A DNA stretch of 64,000 nt, from positions 16,492,001 to 16,556,000 of the forward strand of contig JBHGNT010000004.1 in NCBI GenBank assembly GCA_043228905.1, given 5' to 3'. This DNA is from Azolla caroliniana. Lineage: Eukaryota; Polypodiophyta. Position numbers and translations under genes: made by a program. Every line of letters starts with the position of its first letter. The first letter of the stretch is position 1. A model generated the notes under the pieces. That model was not told the DNA's origin. It searched no databases and saw only the letters and a program-made list of their open reading frames with translations. Of this stretch, positions 46,501-57,748 are shown piece after piece.

Positions 46501-47430
46501 ATCCTTCTGTTGTATGTGGATGAGATGTTGATTGTTGGACGGGACCATACGAAGATCCAAGTGGTGAAGAAGGCCTTTAGCAAATCGTTTTCGATGAAGG
46601 ATATGGGTCTGGCAAAGCAAATCCTGGGGATGCACATTGTTCAGGATCGAACAAAGAAATTGTTGTGGCTGTCACAAGAAAAATGCGTGACAAAGGTGCT
46701 CCAGAGATTCGGCATGGAAAGCACGAAACCGGTTGGCTTGACACTGCCGACGAACTGCAAGCTAAGCAAAGAACAATGTCCAAAATCGAAAACCGAGAAG
46801 GCCGAGATGTCAAAGGTTCCTTATGCCTCAGCAGTCCGAAGCCTGATGTACGGGATGGTATGTACCAAGCCGGACGTAGGATACGCAATCGACGTGGTTA
46901 GCCGATATATGAGCAACCCCGGAAGAGAGCATTGGGCTGTCGTGAAGTGGCTACTTCGGTACCTAAAAGGCACCTCGAACGCATGTCTTCGTTTCGGTTC
47001 AGATAACCCCACACTAGAAGGTTATACTAACTCGGACATGTTGACTGATGTGGATACCAGTCGATCCACGTCCAGGTACATAATGACTTATGCAAGGGGA
47101 GTTGTTTCATGGCAGTCGAGCCTCTAGAAGGTCGTGGCGTTGTCGACCATGGAAGCTGAATATATGGCCACATTGGAAGTTGGAAAGGAAATCATATGGA
47201 TGAATGAGTTTATCGGTGAGCTGGGAATTCATTAGGAGGAATTCCAGCTTCATTGCGACAATCAGAGTGCCATCCACCTTGCGAAAAATGCCGCCTACCA
47301 CTCGAGGACCAAACACATGCAGAGAAGATATCATTGGCTCCGAGAGCGAGTAGAAGAAAAGGAGTTTGCTCTAGTGAAGATCCACATGACCGAAACGGGA
47401 TCGGATATGCTAATGAAGGTGATGTGTTGT
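43540..47430 (+). pseudogene. Copia gag-PR-IN-RT-RH polyprotein, broken
   Basis: Gag from the WKLKMRDML segment (43561) to 44160, then zinc knuckle CFYCGKSGHFQKNC (about 44212-44253). Protease VVDSGASLHLT (44408), GAG-pre-integrase and integrase with CTDCLADK, HIDVCYVD, EDNGGEY and an E region (44335-45230, stops at 44833 and 45226). RT runs 46010-46360 and, after a frameshift, from 46369. The active-site box reads YVDE (46513-46524) instead of YVDD. RNase H follows with ALSTMEAEY (about 47135) and HCDNQSAIHLAKN. At least six stops or shifts. Confidence 0.9.
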
Positions 47431-47505
47431 TAGTCGAAAAGCTAAATGCATGCCAACAGAGAATCGGTTTGGTGAAGTACCGCATGCCGGAGTGAAGGGG
47501 GAGTT

Positions 47506-48014
47506 TGTTGGGAAACATGTCCCTCCGGATGGGAAGAGAAGTATCGTGTCGAAATTGAAATTGAAATTGAAATCGTTTTAGAAGACTATAATTGTAAATA
47601 GTCAAAAATGCCTCCTGGGGGGTATACTTGTAAATAGCTAGAACGTTGTTTTGGTTTATACGCAATTAGGGCAAACCTTATAGTTTGTGTACTTGATCAT
47701 TATTGAAAAGTTAGAATGAGGTAGTTGTCTCTGTAACCGTGAGTAGGAGAGTGAGAGTGTAACTTTGTAGTCGTCTGTCAGACGAAGGAGAACTCGAGGT
47801 CGCCGCCTCCGAGTTCCATATTTGTACTTCCTCTTTACTATAGTGATATGTTTTCTCGGGGATTGTGGACCCCCGTGATTTTTCCCATTTCAGGTTTTCC
47901 ACGTACAATATCAGTGTCTTTGTGTCTTCACGTTTTACTTGTCTGTGTACTAGTTCTTGGTTTCTGCACACAAATACGAACGTGAAACCGGTTGTGACCG
48001 GTCGATTGCTAACA
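47506..48014 (+). repeat. Copia 3' LTR
   Basis: 509 bp from TGTTGGGAAACATG to GATTGCTAACA, preceded by the purine tract GAAGGGGGAGTT. Its end coincides with resumption of Tat-like RT coding on the minus strand, which supports the boundary. Confidence 0.8.
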
Positions 48015-49833
48015 AACACTGACCTGTATTTGACCATTTTTCTTTGGGACGACGATAATAGGGTTTAACCATGTTGCCCGTTTAACTAGCCGAATGAACC
48101 CTACCCAAAGGAGTTTGTCGATTTCGTCCTTTACTTTGGCCACGTAATTGGGATTCATGCGATAGCGGCGTTGTTGTACTAGTCATGCATCATGCTGAAG
48201 ATGAATCTGGTGTTGATAGTGTTGGGGATCTAACCCCTTCATGTCATTGTACAACCAAGCAAACACATCTTGGTATTCCATGAGTAGCCCAACCAAGGCT
48301 GATCGTTCATCGGAAGCCAGTTCCTTTGCGATTTTTAGGGTACGTGGCTTAGTGGAGGAGCCAAGATTGACTTCTTCTACCTTCACTCGTTGAGAAATCA
48401 CCAATTCATGGTCAAGCGTGTTGCGAGCATGTCGTAATTTCTCGATGGACGTTGGATCAGGTTCTTGATGGACCTAGTTCTCTTCAGTAGTCGACTCTGA
48501 TACGTAAGGTCTTACACAGTTGTGAGGACATCAATTTCAAACAAAGGGACAATCGTCGAATGTTCTTCCTAGAAGTGGTCAACTTCTTCATCAGCGAGTC
48601 TATCGAGCATGTGGAATCCTTCAGCATATAACAGAGTGGTGTCATGAGGTGTAGTGATTTGTTCCTCTGTGATAACACGGACCTTGGTTTTGTCGTGTCG
48701 AAACGATATCATATTCCTTTGCCAGTGTTGCTTAATGTTAGTTGTACGCAACCACAGGCAACCGAGGAGTATGGGGTATGCACTGAGAGCATCAAGGCAC
48801 AATAACATTGTTGATATTGTGAAGGTGTGGCTTTTGAGGATAGATTCTAGGTGTCAAATTAACCCCATTGGTCAAATCAATCGGGTATCCGCCAGTCGAA
48901 GCCAAAACGGACATGGCTCCCATTGGGTGATGCCGACGTCATGACATGTGGCCTAACTGATGACATTGACACCAGAGCCACCATCGATAATGCAGTCATT
49001 AACAACTTGCCCTTTGATCACGAGCTTAACTGTGGGGTTTTGGGAGTCCATTAAAGGTGGACCGGTGCCTGGCTCGGCCAGGTGTATTGGCAGGGTGGTT
49101 GGTTCTTTGCCGGTTGTTAGGGATGCCACTGTGTGCTTGAATCGTGGAAGTAATTGTAGAAGCTTATGCAAGGGCATGGAGATTTGGTTGCTTATGAGGG
49201 CTTGCCAAACAGGGTCATCGTCTGGTGACCTGGTAGGTTGAGAGGAGGCCAATGGACCGATAGTGATATCTTTCATCTCGGTATGCATTCTCTCGGTGTT
49301 GGCGTGATTTGTCGTCTCTATCCATTGTTGGGCGGCTTGCTGGACTTCATCCTGTAGTTCCCATTGTGTTTTCTGGGCCTTACTCCGAGTGGTGACTTGT
49401 TGGTGTCAACCATAATGATATTTACTGTCGGTGCTTTTCCGCGATCATTTGTCCGGCACTGGGTGGCATAATGCCCTAGTTGGTTACAATTAAAGCATGT
49501 CACTGGTGCCGAGTTGTTGTATTCTCCTTGCTCAAACTGAGATGTTTGATGTTGTCGGGGGTGTTCTTCTCAGGCTGGTGAGGCATAGGGTTGTGTGCGT
49601 GGAGCGTTTCCCCAAGACTCAGAGTGTGTGGGGGGTTGTCGATTATTGGGTCGCGGCATCGATTGTCCGAGGGTTGTCAACTATTCCCCGAGTGTCGGGG
49701 ACCGCAAGTATGATAGGGGGGTCGTCGATCATGCCCTTGATACCTTGGTTCATAGTAATCCTCCCGGTTGTAATCATATCGGTAATAATCATCGTCCGGA
49801 TGATAGCGTTCTTCGCGATATCGGTAGCGATCG
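48015..49833 (-). pseudogene. Tat-like gypsy gag end, protease and RT start
   Basis: In minus order: zinc knuckle CFNCNQLGHYATQC (49454-49495), protease IIDGGSGVNVIS (about 48960-48990), protease-RT linker with FHMLDRLADEEVDHF (48569-48808) and EYQDVFAWLYNDMKGLDP (48183-48404). The first RT strand, LNPIIVVPKKNGQIQV, is cut at 48015 by copia LTR end 48014. Stops are frequent. The gag continues across the chromovirus at 56886-57748. The DGGSGVN protease and the DVFAW linker are typical of Tat/Athila-type gypsy. Confidence 0.82.
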
Positions 49834-50298
49834 TGTTACGGGCATGACCATATAATATCCCGTGGTGAGAATTGTCGTAGTATTTTATACACGTGGATAA
49901 GTGTGAGGGTTAAACAAAGAGTCTAAAGAAGGGGAGGATTACTTTTAATCCTCGGGATTGAGACAACCCATGAGGCCAAGTGTGAACATGGCTGGGGGCC
50001 TTGAGAATTACTATAAATAAGAGGCCTAGCTACCCTCATTTCATCATGCATTGACTACGTCGAGACTCTGTCCGTAAGTGGAACGACTCTTGTAGCAAGC
50101 GCGCTATCATCCAGGTACGACTCGACGCCAAGGCGGTGGTATGGGACGCCGATCGAGGCTCGAGTCCGTCTCGATCCCTTCGCTCGGGGGTGGTCGGGTG
50201 GATCGACACCCTTCTTTCTCTCTTTTCTCTCTATTCTTTCTAGATCTATCATTGATATATCCTTATTTTATGCTTACTTTAGTACCTAATCTCTAATA
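49834..50298 (+). repeat. Chromovirus 5' LTR
   Basis: 465 bp, TGTTACGGGCATG to CTCTAATA, with a TATA-like CTATAAATAA at 50011-50020. Confidence 0.95.
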
Positions 50299-50300
50299 TT

Positions 50301-50312
50301 TGGTATCAGAGC
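50301..50312 (+). promoter_or_regulatory. Primer-binding site (initiator tRNA-Met)
   Basis: TGGTATCAGAGC begins two bases after the 5' LTR end and is the standard plant site complementary to the tRNA-iMet 3' end. Confidence 0.92.
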
Positions 50313-50560
50313 TCATGTACTAACGTTTCTTTTGGTTTTCTTTTTGTCTTCGCGTGGGATGGCGATTGATCGTTGTGCGGTCGCCTTCATGCAGACAAGG
50401 ATTAGCGAAAGAACTTCGGTAAATTTTCCTTAATTTTTAATCTAATTTTTTCTTCTCCCTTCTATACATGTGTATACTTAATATGTAGTTTTTTTTTCAT
50501 ATATTCAATGATGTTGACGTGGTATTTAATTGGTTATCTTAAACGTTTACATATGTCCAC

Positions 50561-50802
50561 GAGGTCAATACCTCGTTTGACATATAAATCATATGTGATG
50601 AGTGTCGTATGCGTACGAGGTTACTACCTCAATTGCGTATTACGTTCACGAACATATGTTACGTTCGCGTACGAGGTCAATACCTCGATTCGTTCGAAAT
50701 GATATGCGTTGGATTTACTATGCGTAAGAGGTCAATACCTCAATTGCGAATTACGCTTAACCTTATTTTCGGATGTTTCGTGTGCGTAGAGGTATATGCC
50801 TC
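50561..50802 (+). repeat. Five-fold hairpin array in leader, about 56 bp period
   Basis: GAGGTnnnnACCTC motifs begin at 50561, 50617, 50672, 50728 and 50789 (steps 56, 55, 56, 61). The last is GAGGTATATGCCTC, and in the older copy the last in sense direction is likewise the divergent one (GAGGC-TATAT-GCCTC). Between motifs a TGCGTA/TTACGTTC-like text recurs. Confidence 0.9.
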
Positions 50803-51499
50803 GATTACGTATCCCGAATACATCATTGTTGGCTATATAAAAAAAACGATTCATTTAGTATACGCATATGTGGTCACTTATATACGTCTCTGATCGTATA
50901 TATGTGATATATTGACATATGTGTATATTTTAGATTACGTGATTCATATCAAATGTTTTCCTAATTGGGGAGAGGATTTTGGTGGCCGTCCTCACATTTT
51001 TGTGAGAATGGCGTTGTCACCATCCCTTTTATCAACAATTTTTATTGTTGAAATTCCCGTTGGTCACTTTGATATTTCGTTACGTAACGAACCTCGTATA
51101 GCCAAAATGATGTTGAATACGTCGGGCTTGATCCACATCAAGTAGGGTCGCTCTAATGACACACGTATCCAACATCTCCCCTCGTTACATGGATACGATG
51201 CCACCATGAGCTCGTTCTTACGAGTGGCATTCGTAATGACGTGACCATGTGATGGGCCACATGAGCCTACGAAGACACAAGGGCTCATTCGGCTTGACCA
51301 TTAGGTTACACTTTGGCATATGCCATCGTAATTACGAGGCTTGAGGTTAGGTAGCGTACAACCATAGTGGGTAATAAATGAGGGAGAAATAAGGCCACTT
51401 GACTTATATGTTTCTTTTAAACAAAAAGCATATAGGGGCAAATGCCTCGCATATCTCGAATACGCCTCAAACATTAAACATTCAAGACGCGCAATCTAC

Positions 51500-51557
51500 T
51501 TGGTTGGCTCAAATGTTTAATGCATTTGTTCTCGAGGTCTCGAGTTCAAATATGACC
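51500..51557 (+). other. tRNA-like segment in leader
   Basis: TTGGTTGGCTCAAATG (A-box-like) and GAGTTCAAATAT (B-box-like), same position relative to gag as in the older copy (5929-5987). Confidence 0.4.
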
Positions 51558-52000
51558 AAGACCATATAACATCGTTGATACATATGACTATAATACATGT
51601 TTAGACTTTAGGTCTAAGTGCACTTCGGGGTCCTCGTAATAGGACTTAAAGAGCCGAAACCACATATGTGGGCACAGAAACATAGTTATTGTTAACATTT
51701 TTTTCGTGTATAAACTATTCATGACGCGAACATACATGGTTGAGCCTCGGGGAGCCGCCATGAAAAAAAATCGATATAGAGATCAGGGAAAGGCATTCAT
51801 TTGTCACCCCCATGGTTTTTAAAACACCTCTGTGTTACCATAGTAACCTGATCTTGAACCTCATCTCATACGTCTAGAGGGGTATTGACGTGAGATCATG
51901 ATATCGATTAATGTTTGCCCATGATATGTTTACACCACGACAAGATGTTATGACTATTTGTCTGACCTTATCTTATTTCTTTGCCAGAAATAATCATTCA

Positions 52001-55000
52001 ATGGCTCAGAATAACGACCCGATGCCCTCCGCTCAAGCGGAAAGAACTCAAGGAAATCCTCCTGGGCCAATGTCCATTGAGGCGTATATTTTACAAGTAC
52101 AACATTTCCTAAGTTCAACCGCGCAGCAGTTGACCGAATTTCGGCAATCTCAAAGTGCTCTCGAGGCATGAGTCATTAGTCTCCAAAATGAGATTAATAG
52201 ACCTGATGAGCGTCAGGGTGAACCATCATTTGTCGTAAAGCCATTTACGGGAGATAAAAAGGAAAGAACCGAAGAAGCAATCTGCACGTGGCTGGGCCGA
52301 TGGGAGTCTCATTTTGAGCTCTATCCCACGCCAGATAGTACGAAGATTGCATATGTCGGCCGAGAACTAGGGGGTAAGGCCGCCGCTTGGTGGCGTGGGC
52401 TCCGAACTTTGGGGAGATTGCCCGAGACCTGGACAGACTTTGTCACAGTTTTCAAGGGTCAATTTCTACAACCTCCCTCTCGAACCGAGGCAGCACAAGC
52501 CTTAATGAACCTCTCTAGCAGGAAGTTTTCCTCGCTAGAAGACTATGTCCACCATGCTAGAACCCAAATCCAAAAGTCGGGTCTAGAAGGGGACAATTGG
52601 TTAATAGCTTGTTTTGTCAATGGCATCCCCAATTCGGACTATCACTGGATAGTGCACGATAAGGATCCAAAATCCTTTGAAGAGGCCGTTGAGATAGTTC
52701 TTCGCTATCAACGCACTTCGAAGAAGGACCATAACAAACCCAACGAAGCGCCCGGGACTAAGCAGTCGCAATTCGTTGGGAAACGCAAGACACCCAACGA
52801 ATTCATGGATCGCGATTATAAGCGACAACATCCTTTTTGCGTATTCTGCAAAAAGAAGGGTCATACAAAAGAGCAATGTCGTAAGCTCCAACGAAAAGAG
52901 CACGACGCCAAACCTAAAGCTACAGACCATAAAGGTCAGATTCCTAATGTCCTTCAGGTCTATACACATCATTTGAGTAATTGTCAATGTTCTTTCCCTC
53001 ATTATGTATTGGGTCCCAATGATTTACTACGTGCAAACGGGTATATCAATGGATCTCCCGTACAATTTTTATTTGATTCGGGAAGCTCACACAATTTTGT
53101 GAATGATCGTTTGGTACAGATATGGGGAATCCAACCCACCGTAAGTGATCACACCTACACGGTGCACTTGGCTGATGGAAGAGTACAACACATCAACGGG
53201 GCGATTCATTCTTTAGGAATTTCTATTGATACCTATATAGAGGAAGTAGACTTCCATGTAATGAATCTTAGTACCACCGATGTAATACTGGGTTATCCCT
53301 GGTTTTATAATAAAAGCTCTTCTTTATTTATTGATTGGGTTCGCCATTCCATTTCTTTTGTACTCAACGATTGTACGCATTTTATTCAATGTGTAAAAAA
53401 ACAATCCCTCTCGATTGTTTCCTCGTGTCCATCAATATCCGAGTTGTCTTGTTCTACGTTATTTTATTGTGTACTTGATCCGGACATTCACGTTTACAAT
53501 ATCGATAATGTCTCGGGTCAATTAACATATTTTGAACAAAAACAACTTGATGAAATCGTAAACGATTTTCGTGATGTTTTTCCGAGTGAACTACCCGATG
53601 GTTTACCTCCTAAACGTAATATAGACCATCGTATAGATATTGTACCTGGCGTTGCACCCATTAGTATACCTCCGTATCGCCTAAGTCGATCTGAAGAGGA
53701 TGAGGTAGCTAAGCAACTTAAGGACTATTTACGAATGGGTTATATACGTTATAGTAAATCTCCATGGGGTGCACCAGTTCTCTTGGTTAAAAAGAAAGAG
53801 GGCACATGGCGTATGTGTATTAATTACCGACGCTTGAATAAAGTGACGATCAAGAATTCGTACCCATTGCCCCGGGCTGACGATCTAATTGACCGTCTCC
53901 AGGGAGCTCGGTATTTTACGAAACTTGATCTCCGTACTGGCTACCATCAAATACGAATAAGTGAGGACGATGTTCCTAAAACAGCATTTCGTACGCGCTA
54001 CGGCCATTATGAGTTTTTGGTTATGCCTTTTGGTTTGACCAATGCTCCGGCTACATTTCAACAAGAAATGAATGACATTTTCCGAGAACAACTTGGAAAA
54101 TTTGTCGTTATCTTCTTAGATGATATTTTAGTTTATAGCCGTACATTGCAAGAACATGCTAGACATGTCCGCTTTGTTTTACAAATATTGCGTGACAAAC
54201 AATTTTACGCGAAGATCTCAAAATGTGAGTTCTTCAAGAAATCAATTACTTATCTTGGACATCTCATAACCGAACGAGGAGTTGAAATTGATCCTTCTCG
54301 CATCGAGAAAATCAAGCTTTGGCCCACTCTTCGGAATATTCGAGAAGTTCGATCATTCCTTGGTTTTGTCGGATTTTTGCGAAAATCTCTTCGTAATTAC
54401 TCACAATTGACGACGCCGTTTACTGATCTTCTAAAAGGTCAAACGCGTAAGTCTACAAAACCTATTGTGTGGAATGCTACACTAGACCTCGCCTTTAAGG
54501 AACTCAAGGACTTGGTATGCAAGGCTCCTTCACTTCTTTTACCCGATCCTTCAAAACCTTTTGAGGTTGAAACCGACGCAAGCGATTATGCTATAGGTGT
54601 TGTCTTGTATCAAGATGGTAAACCAATAGCATTCGAGAGTAAGAAACTTGATTCTGCTCAATGTCGGTATACCGTTCAAGAAAAGGAATTATTTGCGGTT
54701 ATACATGCGCTCAAAACATGGCGCCATTATCTTTATGGAAATCGCTTTGTGGTAACTACGGACCACGAGTCCTTGAAATATTTTTGTGACCAACAAGACC
54801 TGAAAGGTCGTAAGGCACGATGGGCTGATCTCATCCAGGACTTTGATTTTTCCATACGATATCGTAAAGGTTCCATGAATACTGTCGCTGATGCACTAAG
54901 TCGCATCCGTGAAGTTAACATGCTTAGCTTCACTGAAATAACATCAGATCTTTATGATCACCTTCGAGGAAAGTATCCTGATGACAATTATTTTGCAAAA

Positions 55001-56434
55001 TACTGGGCAAGAGTCGAGTCTGGAACAGACACCACCACACCCTCGAAGGAATACTTCCACATTGCTAACGGTCTGCTCTACCGTAATGGGAAGGTTTGTG
55101 TTCCAGATTTGCCTGAGGTCAAAAAGAGAATTCTTTTTGAATGCCATGATGCACCCTCAGCAGGGCACCCTGGAATACATCGTACACTCGTTCTCATCTC
55201 CACTCAATTTTATTGGCCTAAGATGCGTCCTGACATACATAGCTATGTGACTAAATGTCACCAATGTCAGGTTAACAAAGCCGAGCGACTTAAAGCCGCA
55301 GGACTTTTACATCCCTTGGACATTCCCAATAATAAGTGGGAAAGTATATCCATGGATTTTATTGTTAGCCTTCCTCGCACCCAAAAAGGTCATGATGCCA
55401 TATGGGTTGTGGTTGACAGACTAACTAAAATGGCCAGATTTATTGCTACTAAAACCACGGTAACAGCTCCTGAATTGGCTTACCAATTCGTTGATGAGTT
55501 ATTTCGTTTTTACGGGTTACCGATGGATATCGTGAGTGACCGAGATCCGAAGTTTACTAGTGACTTCTGGACGCAAGTCTTTAAGAAGTTAGAAACTACG
55601 TTGAGCATGAGCTCCACGGATCATCCTCAATCCGATGGACAGACAGAACGAGTAAATCAAATTATTGAGGACATGCTTCGAGCATACGTTGGTGCAAAAC
55701 CAACAAAATGGGAACGTTACCTCCCAATTTTGGAATTTGCTTATAACAGCTCCAAGCATACGTCGACGGGATATAGTCCTTTTATGTTGATGTATGGATT
55801 TCAGCCACGAGCCCCGATTGATGTTAATATACATCATGATGAGTTGCGAAGTATGCAAAACTTTCTTCGGGATATGCAAGATATGTTGCATATTGCACGG
55901 GATAATATAAAAACAGCTCAAGATAGAGCGCGTTTTTATGCCGATCATCACAGGCAACCTCGTGTATTCAGCCCTGGACAGAAGGTATTTTTACGTGTAC
56001 CTCACAATTCTAAGACATTGTCTACGGGTAAGTGCGCTAAGTTAGCCCCACGGTTTTGTGGACCTTTTACAGTCCTCAAACGCATTGGATCATCAGCCTA
56101 TCGTCTCGCTCTTCCCGATGGTGTTGGAATCCATCCAGTCTTTCATGTAAGTCGTCTAAAAGAACTTCTAGGTTCTGGCGACAATACAGTTACAACTGAA
56201 ACTCTGGTTACTTCTGAAGATTTATCTTCTAAACCACATGTACCAGAAAGAATTCTCGATGTTAAAACAAAAAAATTACGTACTAAGGAAATCCGAGAAT
56301 TTAAAATAAAATGGATGGATAAATCAATCAAAGATGCCACATGGGAACGCGAAACGACTCTAACAACTAACTTTCCTAACTTTCCATTGCAAGAGTGCAA
56401 TGTTTTAAAGAGGGGGAGTATGTTACGGGCATGA
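52001..56434 (+). pseudogene. Chromovirus gag-pol polyprotein, single premature TGA
   Basis: ATG 52001 opens a frame to TGA 56432-56434, broken only by TGA 52169-52171 at codon 57. Residue numbers below count from codon 52409. Gag with zinc knuckle C144-C157 (CX2CX4HX4C); protease DSGSS at 223; RT about 425-600 with FLDD at 569-572; RNase H about 719-830 with D723, E760, D785 and D828; integrase zinc region H920/H924/C950/C953 and core D983, D1044, E1080; a GPF-type C-terminus; and a chromodomain-like end ([19 protein letters not shown]). The chromodomain is known in this family to guide insertion to chromatin. The frame passes through the polypurine tract and ends 14 bp inside the 3' LTR. 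Confidence 0.93.
56407..56420 (+). promoter_or_regulatory. Polypurine tract
   Basis: AAAGAGGGGGAGTA lies directly before the 3' LTR and is also translated as part of the pol frame. The older copy has AAAGAGAGGGAGTA. Confidence 0.9.
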
Positions 56435-56885
56435 CCATATAATATCCCGTGGTGAGAATTGTCGTAGTATTCTATACACGTGGATAAGTGTGAGGGTTAA
56501 ACAAAGAGTCTAAAGAAGGGGAGGATTACTTTTAATCCTCGGGATTGAGACAACCCATGAGGCCAAGTGTGAACATGGCTGGGGGCCTTGAGAATTACTA
56601 TAAATAAGAGGCCTAGCTACCCTCATTTCATCATGCATTGACTACGTCGAGACTCTGTCCGTAAGTGGAACGACTCTTGTAGCAAGCGCGCTATCATCCA
56701 GGTACGACTCGACGCCAAGGCGGTGGTATGGGACGCCGATCGAGGCTCGAGTCCGTCTCGATCCCTTCGCTCGGGGGTGGTCGGGTGGATCGACACCCTT
56801 CTTTCTCTCTTTTCTCTCTATTCTTTCTAGATCTATCATTGATATATCCTTATTTTATGCTTACTTTAGTACCTAATCTCTAATA
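56421..56885 (+). repeat. Chromovirus 3' LTR
   Basis: 465 bp, identical by eye to the 5' LTR except one base; followed by TSD GATCG at 56886-56890. Confidence 0.95.
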
Positions 56886-57748
56886 GATCGTCCTCGGGTC
56901 GAGGTCGATTATCTAGCCGATAACGTTGCTCCTCAATTCAGTACTGGTTATCCTGGCGATAGCGATCTAGGTCAGGGTGCCAACCTTCGTCACGGTGATG
57001 CCGATCATCCTACCACAGCCGTTCGGCGTCCCTATTACTAGATGGAGGACCATCATCTTGTTGAGGGTGATCGTGACGTGGTTCAATCTGTCATATAGGA
57101 GTAGAGGTTGTACAATTAAGCATATTGTATTCACATTGCTCGACCATATGTACCCAAGAATGTCAGATCAGTAGTGTGGATGAAGGGGGAAATCCATGAC
57201 CGAGTGGCCGGAGTTCAAGCATGTTGTGCATTGAAGAGCCTGCCTAAACTAGGTTTCTTCTTGCATCCGCAAGGTGTTTTGGAGAGATCCCATCGAGAAA
57301 GAATTGCTATGGTGTGCTCTGTCCAAAGCTAAGACGGGAGCAACCATCTGCTCAATGGTCAACTGTGAAAATTTGGTCAAAGCAAGCATTGTTTGCAGAG
57401 GCTCCCGGAGTCCGGCAAGGAATGTGTCTTTTAAATGATTGGCTGACACATCTTGCTCGAGTTGCCAATAGAGATCTTGAAATCGGAGTGTGAACTGAGA
57501 AACCGTTTCATTCAATTCCTATGTAATCGTGTAGAACTGTGAAAAAATTCGAGGAAGCGGATGTGGACATCCTAGAATGTCGTGAACTCCCCCAGATCGT
57601 GGCGGGAGTACCACCATGAAGCGGGTCCATCGAGGGACAGTGTGAACTAAGTGATCTTGGATGCATCGACCTCTGCAAAGGTGATATCTCGACGGGATAC
57701 CTCCAAGCATGCAGATGTGGGCATGCGACCACACACTGCTCAAATTTG
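56886..57748 (-). pseudogene. Tat-like gypsy gag, N-terminal part
   Basis: Continuation of 48015-49833 across the chromovirus. Minus translation shows a gag core with SLDGPASWWYSRHDLGEFTT (about 57600), FTLRFQDLYWQLEQDVS and HLKDTFLAGLREPLQTML (57249-57515), and a second zinc-knuckle-like region near 57190. It parallels the gag at 61554-63400 (EGPAARWH..., FLNALREPLRT). It is cut at about 57748 by a copia integrase fragment, so its N-terminus and 5' LTR are absent. Confidence 0.75.

Larger units (their letters stand above)
43534..48014 (+). mobile_element. Ty1/copia element, 5' truncated
   Basis: The body starts inside gag at 43540, right after a gypsy LTR, and runs through PR, IN, RT, RH and a purine tract (47493-47505) to a 3' LTR (47506-48014). 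The 5' LTR, primer site and first residues of gag are missing. The 3' LTR ends at 48014, inside a Tat-like RT frame on the opposite strand, so the element inserted there; AACAC (48015-48019) would be its TSD but the mate is lost. It is a different copia lineage from the other copia elements here. Confidence 0.88.
50313..52000 (+). other. Chromovirus 5' leader
   Basis: About 1.7 kb without a supported ORF between primer site and gag. It contains the hairpin array 50561-50802 and a tRNA-like stretch at about 51500-51557. Confidence 0.8.
49834..56885 (+). mobile_element. Young, nearly intact Ty3/gypsy chromovirus, TSD GATCG
   Basis: Two 465 bp LTRs (49834-50298 and 56421-56885) are flanked by perfect GATCG duplications (49829-49833 and 56886-56890), inside a Tat-like gag. 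Reading the two LTRs side by side I find a single difference (TTTTA against TTCTA near 49885 and 56472), which implies recent insertion. Both LTRs end in TA (TG...TA), whereas the older relative at 293-7630 ends in CA. The order is LTR, primer site, 1.7 kb leader, gag-pol in one frame, polypurine tract, LTR. One premature TGA in gag is the only coding lesion I see. Confidence 0.96.

Noticed and set aside
52169-52171. Programmed readthrough stop between gag and pol
   Set aside because: The TGA is at codon 57, far upstream of the gag-protease border, and the older copy has a sense codon there.
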